Below, piece by piece: positions 21,401 to 30,400 of a DNA stretch of 64,000 bases. The stretch spans positions 9,293,060 through 9,357,059 of the forward strand of contig OX442314.1 of the NCBI GenBank assembly GCA_949358305.1, in the 5' to 3' direction. Made by a program: the position numbers and the translations under genes. Source of the stretch: Strigamia acuminata. Its lineage: Eukaryota; Arthropoda; Chilopoda; Geophilomorpha; Linotaeniidae. Below the pieces are notes generated by a model. That model saw nothing but the letters and a program-made list of their open reading frames with translations, was not told where the DNA came from and did no database searches. How positions within the stretch are numbered: position 1 is the stretch's first letter; every line of letters begins with the position of its first letter.

Positions 21401-24400
21401 AGAGCACCATCAAATTAGTACTATCCAACTTATCTTAGTCATCTTAGTTAAATGTTTTCTTTTTAAAAAGGAGACAAATCAGAAAAAAATCAGCAAAGTG
21501 AAATTTTTTACCCTTGGAGGCATAAGGATAAAATGTGCTGTTCTGGTTGAAGCCATTACGGATTTATGGACAATTTTTAAGTTGATTGGTTAAAGCGCCA
21601 TGTAGTTTGTTTTTAGTTCGGAACTAATTTTATTGAGGACGTAATGCCTAAACAATAAAAATAAATAGATTTGAGCCATCTGGAGGTGGTTTTAATCACT
21701 ACTGGTAAATGCAAAAAGCTGTTCACTGAAGCGCTGTTTACAAATACAGCAAAGCAAGCTTAAAAGTTATGCTGGAGTTTTAAGGGGCAGAAAATTTCCA
21801 AGTTGAATATTTAATTAAATAAATGATGAATCATTACAAATTTCACCTGAGATTTACTTTATTATCAGCAGTGTTGGGCACGGTACTCCCAACACGTACC
21901 GCGTTACAAGTACGCGGTACAGGCCGCTTCAACAAAAGTACCGCGGACGCGGTACAGGCCGCTTCAACAAAAAGTACCGCGGTCCCGGTACAGTACCGGT
22001 ACCGGGATTTTGCGGTACATCTCGCGGTACACGGGAAAACGCGAGAAAACACGAGATTTTTGTGTTTTTTCCCGTTTTCCAGTTTAAAGTTAAAATTTTG
22101 ATTTTTACATTGTTTACACTCATTCAAATTGAGTGGAAACAATAATTATTACTAATGATAATGATGTAAAACGAATTACTAATTTAGTAATTCGCCAAGT
22201 ACGCAAAAAAAAAGTGTGCAGGCGCCGAAGCCAGGCCATAACGCGTGGCACACGTTGCTAACGATTGCCGTCGAATTTTAGCAGAACGATACACAGTCGT
22301 CTGCGCACTCTTTTTTCGCGTACTTGGCGAATTACTAAATTAGTAATTCGTTTTACATCATTATCATTAGTAATAATTATTGTTTCCACTCAATTTGAAT
22401 GAGTGTAAACAATGTAAAAATCAAAATTTTAACTTTAAACTGGAAAACGGGAAAAAACACAAAAATCTCGTGTTTTCTCGCGTTTTCCCGTGTACCGCGA
22501 GAGTACTGCAAATTCACGGTACCGGTACTGCTTGGCGCAAAAAGTACCGCGGTACAAGTACCCGGTACTTGCTGTTTCCACAGAAAGTACCGCGGTACAA
22601 TTACGCGTTACTTCCGTGGGCTACAAAAGTACTGCGGTACAGGGCTGCGGTACAGTACCGGTACCGGCGGTACTGTACCGGCGGTACCGGTACTGTATTG
22701 TGCCCAACACTGATTATCAGATAAACAAAGTCACAAATTTTCAGCAAAAAAAATTCATAGGAAAAAAAATTTTCCTGTTCAAGAAAAAGCTTGTCCATAA
22801 ATCCGTGTAGCCAAGGATTAATCTTGTGATAAAATAATTATTGAGGCATTAAAAAAAGGCAGTGGTTTTTCTTGTTTATTTGCATAATGATGCACATTTG
22901 AATACGTTTATTTAAGTAATTCAGTATTTTTTGTGATAGAAATTTAAGTTTTGTCACAATGGCTGGCTTTATTTCAGCTGATTTGTCTCCTTTTTAAAAG
23001 GAAAACATTTAACTTAAGATTACTAAGATAAGTTGGATAGTACTAATTTGATGGTGCTCTACAACTTTGTAATTGACTTTTTTGCTCTAACCTGATTGGT
23101 TTAGAAGTTAGCAAGTGAATATCCTTGAAAATGGCCGTCAAGGTCAAATTTGATGACATCATTGGATTGCTCTCACCCAATTTCCTATACGATCGCTTCA
23201 TCAAAGTTGGCCTAGATGCAATTCCTGAGGAAATATTTGAGGGGAACAGACTTTTGTTCCACCCTGTATATATAACACACCAACATTTCAAACGATATTG
23301 AAGAATTAGAAAAGTATTAAAATTAAAACTTAAGAAAAAAGAATCGAAGGAGTCCCGGTGTAGTATTGATAGGCCTAAGTCTCGCTCCAATTGTAGCCAT
23401 GGAGACGATTATTATTGTTTAATAATAAAAAGAAGAGGAAGATATATATGTGTATGTATAGAAGGTTTTTTTTAATGAGAAATTTGTTTTCCACAACATA
23501 TAAGACTATAAAGTTTAAAATGTAAACAAAACAATGATACAATTTTTAACTTTATTATCGTGGAAAACGGAGAAAACACGAAAATCTCGTGTTTTCTCGC
23601 GTTTTCTCGAGTACCGCGAGATGTACCGCAAAATCCCGGTACCGGTACTGTACCGGGACCGCGGTACTTTTTTCAGGACGCAGCGGGTACCGGTACCGGG
23701 CAATTAACGAAGTAATTACGGAAGAAGTAGTCAAATTAAAACTCGAATTAAAAAATAAAAAATCGAAAGAAATTGAAACAAATAATAAAGAGATTAGCGA
23801 CTCAAGTTCGGAAGACGAATTAAAAGCCAAATGGATAAACACCAATTGGTTAGAAAAACAAATTAAAGAATTACAGAAAAAGGTCGTTTATTTTACTACG
23901 GCTTACTTCACCACAGAAAAACGCGAATATAGTGGCCCAACCACTAATACGGCAGACGGCGAGAAAATAGCCGAAATATTCCAAGAATTACCTCACGCCT
24001 ACGAGGAGGCCCCACCTCGAAAGAAACGCATTTTACATTGTAATTTAGCTAAAGAGAGGAAAGATTCACTCGCGATGTTAACAATCAAGTTCAATGACAA
24101 AAAATTCATCGGTTTATTGGATTCGGGAGCCGACCGGTCCTTTATCTCTTCAGATCTATACGAGTCGTTGGACAAAAAACAACGCGACAAACTACGGGGA
24201 ATAAGCGAAAATGTGGCCGTAAAAACCGCTGCTGGAGAAGTGCGTCCAGTAGGGGTACTGACAACAAAAGTCATATGGGAGGGCGGCGTAATAACCCATC
24301 CTTTCATCGTTTTACCAACCTACGACACGGTCCTACTCTTGGGTATGGACATCATGGCCATAATGGAGATCCAGCCAAACCCCATAACGAGGTCCTGGAA

Positions 24401-27400
24401 CTATATCGATAAACGCGAGGACCCCCGACTAATGACAGTACCTACCGAACTCCTAGATTCAAACGACGAAGAGGACGAATGGAAAGGCGGAAATTTGAAG
24501 CAATTCGTGCAAGATTACGATTTCAAATCTTTTAACGCCCGACTCCAAGAAGACAATTTGGCTCACGATCTGGCCATGGACGCGAACCTAGGAGAAACCC
24601 AGACTAAATTACTTGAAGAAATGCTACAAAAACATCGAAAAATCCTGACTAAAGAACCGGGAAAGACGAATTACGTAAAACACGAAATAGAATTAAGTAC
24701 GGATAAGCCAGTACGAGTTCCATTCAAGGGCATGAACCCCCAAAAACGCGAAATCGTCAAGACGATCTGTCAAGACTTGCTGGACAAGGGGATAGTGTCC
24801 GAGGCATTAGGAGAATATGCGATGAGAATCGTGCTCGTCATGCGTGCAGGATCGGAACCCAGACTGTGTATCGATTATCGACCTCTAAACGCCATTACCG
24901 TTATCGACCCCGTCCAGATGCCATCAATCGAAGCTATTCTTCGAGAATTAGCCCCATTTAAATGGGTAACAACGATGGATCTGTCGAAGGGATATTGGCA
25001 GGTCGAACTCCGAGACGAAGACAAAGGAAAAACCGCTTTCTGGTCCCCGATGGGCCGATTGATGTTTAATGTCATGCCATTTGGGCTAGTGAATGCCCCG
25101 GCAACATTTCAACGATTAATCGAGAAAGTCTTGGGCGACGCGCTACATAAATACGCCTGGGCTTACCTGGACGATATTATTATTGTTTCCCAGACTTTTG
25201 ACGAGCACATCGGACATATCAACGAAGTAATACGTCGTTTAGCAGAAGCCGGACTCCACGTACACCCCGGAAAGAGCCAGTTTTGCCGAAAAGAACTTGC
25301 GTTTCTTGGATACAAAGTTGGAGTCAATGGCTTATCCATAGACCCAAAGAAAGTACGAGCAATCACCGATTTTCCAGCACCTACGGACGTGAAGGGGGTA
25401 CAACGTTTTTTAGGAATGGTAAATTTCTTCGGCCGACTCCTGCCACATTTAGCGGAAGTCGCGGCCCCAATCACCGATCTTTTAAAGACTGTCCAGAAAA
25501 TAAATCCAAAGGAGGACCCGCCGAAAGACCCCGAAATCAAATTTAAATGGACCAACCATTGCGAAGCAGCGTTTGACAAAATCAAACAAATGCTAATCGA
25601 CACCAAAACCATCCCTCTTCCCGACTTGAATCGCGAATTTATCTTACATACGGATGCAAGTAAAATCAGATTGGGGGCTGCGTTAATGCAGATGCACGAA
25701 ATCGACGGTACCCAACAAGAAGTACCCACAATCTTCATCAGCCGGAAGATTCAAGCCGCCGAGAAAAATTACTCAGCAACCGAGCTCGAATGCTTGGCAA
25801 TCGTATGGGCAGTCCGTAAATTCAGGCCTTACCTCGAATTCACAAAATTTACCGTCCAGACTGACCATCAAGCACTGAGGTGGTTCATGGGCCTTAAAGA
25901 ACCGTCGGGTCGGATGGCTCGATGGCAATTAGAGCTCATGGCTTACGACTTACAAATCGAGTATAAACCAGGGAAGTACAACACAGTCGCCGACGCGCTC
26001 TCTAGAGCTCCCGCCTCAGAACCCGACGAGCCAGACGACGACGGTGACGACGATTCTCGGATAGCTTACTGTCCCACCCCGATCAGGAAGTGGGAATTCA
26101 GAAAACAGAATGAACTGCCGAAAGAAAAGTTGGAATCTTCCGATGAAAAATACGTCGGATATTGGATGAGGGCGTATCAATCGGCAAAAGATGCCAGACC
26201 AAATTACGACTTGTCCATCGAACCCAGAATCTCAGATAAATTTGTGCGAGCTTTCGTTGCACACGTGAGTAAAGGCACGAACTGTGTCCCACCTACTCGC
26301 GAAGAGCTCATTGAAGCTCAGAAGAACGACACCGCCTTCTGTAAAAGATTCTACGACTACTTGACCAACAAAACTTTCCCTAGCGACGTCTACAGCGAAG
26401 AACACAGAGAAGAATTCAAAATTAAGGCATCCGCTTATCTAATAGACGATGGCCTACTTTTAAAATACCATCCGAACTTTCGGGACGACTTGACAGAGTC
26501 AGGGAGTTCAATTAAAGTCGTAATTCCGAGAAAAGTTCGAACACAAATTCTGTGGATGGTACACGGCCACCCCCTAGCCGGACACGCCGGCGTGGCGAGA
26601 ACTCTCTATCGAGCCAGTCAACTGTACTATTGGCCCGAAATGAGAAGAGACATCGTACGATTTATTCGACACTGTCCACGATGTCAAGCCTGCAAGCCTC
26701 GAAATAAGGCTAACTACGAGAACTTATCACTTGGACCGTTCGCCCCCTTTGATTGTTGGAGCGTGGACCTTATGGGCCCTAAAATAACGAGTGCAAATAG
26801 CCACAAATACATACTCGTGATCATGGATGTCGCAACAGGATGGCCAGAATTGTATCCGATGGCCCACCCGACTAAGCAGAAAATAATCCAGTGCCTTTAC
26901 GAAGTCGCGTTACATTTTGGCTTCCCGCGGAAATTAATTTCCGATAATGGCCCACAATTCGCATCAAGGTTATACAAGGACTTCTGCAATCAATTCGACA
27001 TTCAACCATCATTTACTTCAACGTATAACCCACGGGCTAATCCCGTGGAGCGTCTCAACCGCGACATAAAATATGCGCTCGCTATTTTCACAGGCGTACA
27101 TTCCAAGTGGGACGAGTTCCTTAAAGAAATAGCATTTAGCATCCGAACGACCATTTCGAGAAACCGCGGCTTTTCCCCGGCTTATCTCAACTTCGCTCGA
27201 GAGCTACGAGTGCCCTGGGATCCACGCATCCCAGAAGGAATTCGAAAAGTCGATCCAAAAAATCCTCACATCTACGTACATCAACTAGAACAAGCAATTT
27301 CGGCAACCTACCAACATATGATGTCACATGTGTTTGACATGCGCGAACGAGTGAAAAAGTCTGAAAAGAACACACAATTTTGTAATTTCAAAATCAACGA

Positions 27401-30400
27401 TCTCGTATGGAAGGACACTCACATTTTATCCAGTGCAGATAAAGGGATTCATGCCGGCTTAGCCGACAAACGAGACGGCCCATACGTAATTACCAAAGCC
27501 CACGGCGGGAACGCATTTTCTCTGCAACGTTTGGCCGATAATGTAAATTTTCGATCAATCCACGCTCGAGAACTGACGCCTTACTTGCCGGAATTTCCAC
27601 AAGAAGAATGGGCCGAGGACCAAACGCAGCCATCTCCATCACCCACAATACGAGATATGTTCGACGACGTCGCCACCGTTTCAGACTTGAACGAAAATAC
27701 GACTCACGTAACTCCAGACAGCGCCGAACTAACTAGCGCCCCAGATGGAAATTTAGGAGGGGAGGAAGCAGCAGTTAACGAAGAAACTCCTAAAACTCCT
27801 GAAAAAGAAATAGAGATTACTAAAAGATCCACACGATCGAGAAGTAAAATACCGAAACCTATAACACGACAAAGTACAAGAAAAAAGGTACCAAACCCGT
27901 TTATAAAGGACGGTAAAATCACCGGGAGGACATGATAAAGCAAGAAAAATCCAAAATGGTTGGCATAACCAATCAAAAGCGACAAAACAATATGACGTAA
28001 TTACCCCGACCTCCTAGGGACAAAAACAATCACAAGGAGACTCCAACAATCAACTACGTATTACATACGAAAGCCAATCAAGATACTTAACCTCGACTAC
28101 CCTTTCAACTTTGCACTCCGCGTTCTGTCACGACGACAACAGGTGTTTGACAAAAATCGCAACCAACAAATTAAATCAAGAAATGCGAAGAAACTGGAAG
28201 CAATCACCCGACAACGAGGAGGAAGAAATGGATCGGGACCCGAGCGAAGACGAATGGAACGATCCCGCAAGATGGGACGAGGTTGAACCAGAAGAGAATC
28301 GGGAAAAGCCCGATAGTAACGAAAAGGTAAAATTAACAAAGAATTTAATTCGTGGCTAAACCACGAAAAACACGTGAAACAATATTCGTAAAAAGAAAAC
28401 ATCTTTATTTCAACAATACGAAAAAAATTACGAAAACCTTTATTAAAAAATTCAACACGTGTAAAAAGCACATGGTCGACCATGGCGCCATCTTGAATCC
28501 AAATTCGGAATGTGACAAAATCTAATTTTTATTATTCATTCCTCAGCCGGAACACCAACTTACGTGGGGACCCATCGATCCACAAAACGTATCTTCGGGT
28601 ACACTCTGGAGGAGCGAGATCCCGACTCCATATCGAAGAGCGTTAGAAGACGACATCGACGCCGGCCCATGGCACATTCGGCTCACCGCATCCAGAGCCC
28701 GATCGCGATTTTGGGCAAGTCAGGAGACCCTGATACACTACTTCCCAGAAAAGATGCGCGACGCACTGAGGACTGAAATTCCAGAACGCGACGACGCACC
28801 AGCACCGCTCCCAAACAAGTTTTTGAAAAAGGACTATCCAAGCGAGCCCGAAGAGTGGGCCGTCCTCGAGAAGTGGCAAAACGCCGCTACAGACGAAGAA
28901 CGCCGACAAATACACAGAGACTATTACAACGAAGTCAGACGGACGGCGTATCGAGATCTCTTCAAAATACTGAAACCAGCAGGGTATTCGACAGATGAGA
29001 TAAAAACTTGGTTAAGCCAGGTTCGAGGAGAAAGACCAGACGTTCCCAATTGGCGACCCGAACACGGATTTATCACCTCACAGAAAGCGATGCACCAGCT
29101 CCACTACCTGGGCATCTTTGGGCGCAAGCGACAGAAAGCGGAGAAGCGACTCTCGAACGAATTATTAAATCGCACACACGACAACAAGCGACGACGCCTG
29201 GATCAGCCAAGCACGTCGTACAACACGCAAGATCGATTGCAGTCTCATCCTCGAGTTTATTACCGACCCGCTCGAGAACCCTCACCGCGACGAGAGCCCA
29301 GAGTCGAGAAACCACGAGAAGTCGAGACATACCGCTACTCCAAAAATCGACCGAACCAACGCGGATGCCTCAGGTTATCGAGGCCACGAGCAGAAACATG
29401 GAGACGCTTTGAGAAATCACGTGAAGTCGATGAGGTAGAAACTTTGCAAGTGGAAGTTCGTCAAGAAGTGCCGATGACAATCGAATACGAACAATCGGTA
29501 GAGCCGACGATCGTACCTGAACAAGAGAAAAAATACACCGAAGCCGACATGGTAGCAGCCGTCCTGAAAGTCAAGAACGAACAGTCGAAACCTGTCTACC
29601 GACCGACCAAATCGATCGAAATGAGTCTGACGTCAGTACCAAGCGTATTCATCAAGGCGCCGACGAAACCAGTTAGCAGCGTACCTTCCAGCTTGCCCAG
29701 CGCCTTTCGAAAGACGGTAATTATCGGAACCCCGACATCGCTGAGTCCCTTTGAACAACTCAAACGACGACAAGATCGTTTTGGACCAATTTTCCCAGCC
29801 GTACCGGAAGAAACGCGAAGCGAGACTTCTACGTCAAGAACGCCGATTGTTTGGGATGAGCCCGAACCCGACGTTCAACGAGTTTTAATTAACTCAAGAC
29901 AAGCTGCCGTGGTTAGAGTCGACAAAATCAATCAGACGCCTTCAAGACCACCCCCCAATAACAGGTCTTCGGACACTCGAGCCACAACCCAGTTTGACCC
30001 AACATCGTATGAATTACAGTCGTTCCTCGATACAACCACGATCGAGCAAGCAAAAGAGATGGTGTCCGACATCGATGACTACCAAGCCAGAACGATGCAG
30101 ATCGCAGTAACGAATATCCGAGGTGCAGCCATCGAGTTCACCAACAGCCCTGGACGGGATCACCCGTCACGAATGGCACGAACGACAGTCGTAATCACCG
30201 ATATGATGTCGCTTGTGCTGGCCGCGTCTACGTTTAGAAACGCCCGTGTGGCACTGGCGGCCTGGGCGGTCGTCGCGCATGAAAGTTTTCAGCTGCCTCC
30301 CGCTCTCGTCGAGCGATGGCTAAAATTGGTTCCTTCCTGTATCCAGGTTCGCGCGCAATTAATTGCAGAAGATGCCGACCCAGAACGATCGTATCAAGTA

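Larger units (their letters stand above)
20440..23702. mobile_element. hAT foldback element inside the Gypsy gag-pol junction
   Basis: The left end is CAGTGTTGGGCAC, identical to the ends of the nested element at 21869-22712. Left (20440-20880) and right (23370-23702) arms are inverted copies: both hold GTACCGGTACC arrays, GGGAAAACGCGAG-like segments and CTACAATTGGAGCGAGACTTA. The right tip lacks GTGCCCAACACTG and no second 8-bp duplication of TTCTCCAC (20432-20439) is found, so that end is probably deleted. It terminates the gag frame and supplies the first ~37 codons of the open frame that continues into pol. Confidence 0.8.

Noticed and set aside
20440-22810. Open frames rich in Arg-Tyr repeats in the hAT foldbacks
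   Set aside because: GTACCG arrays yield such peptides in any frame; both strands give similar junk.
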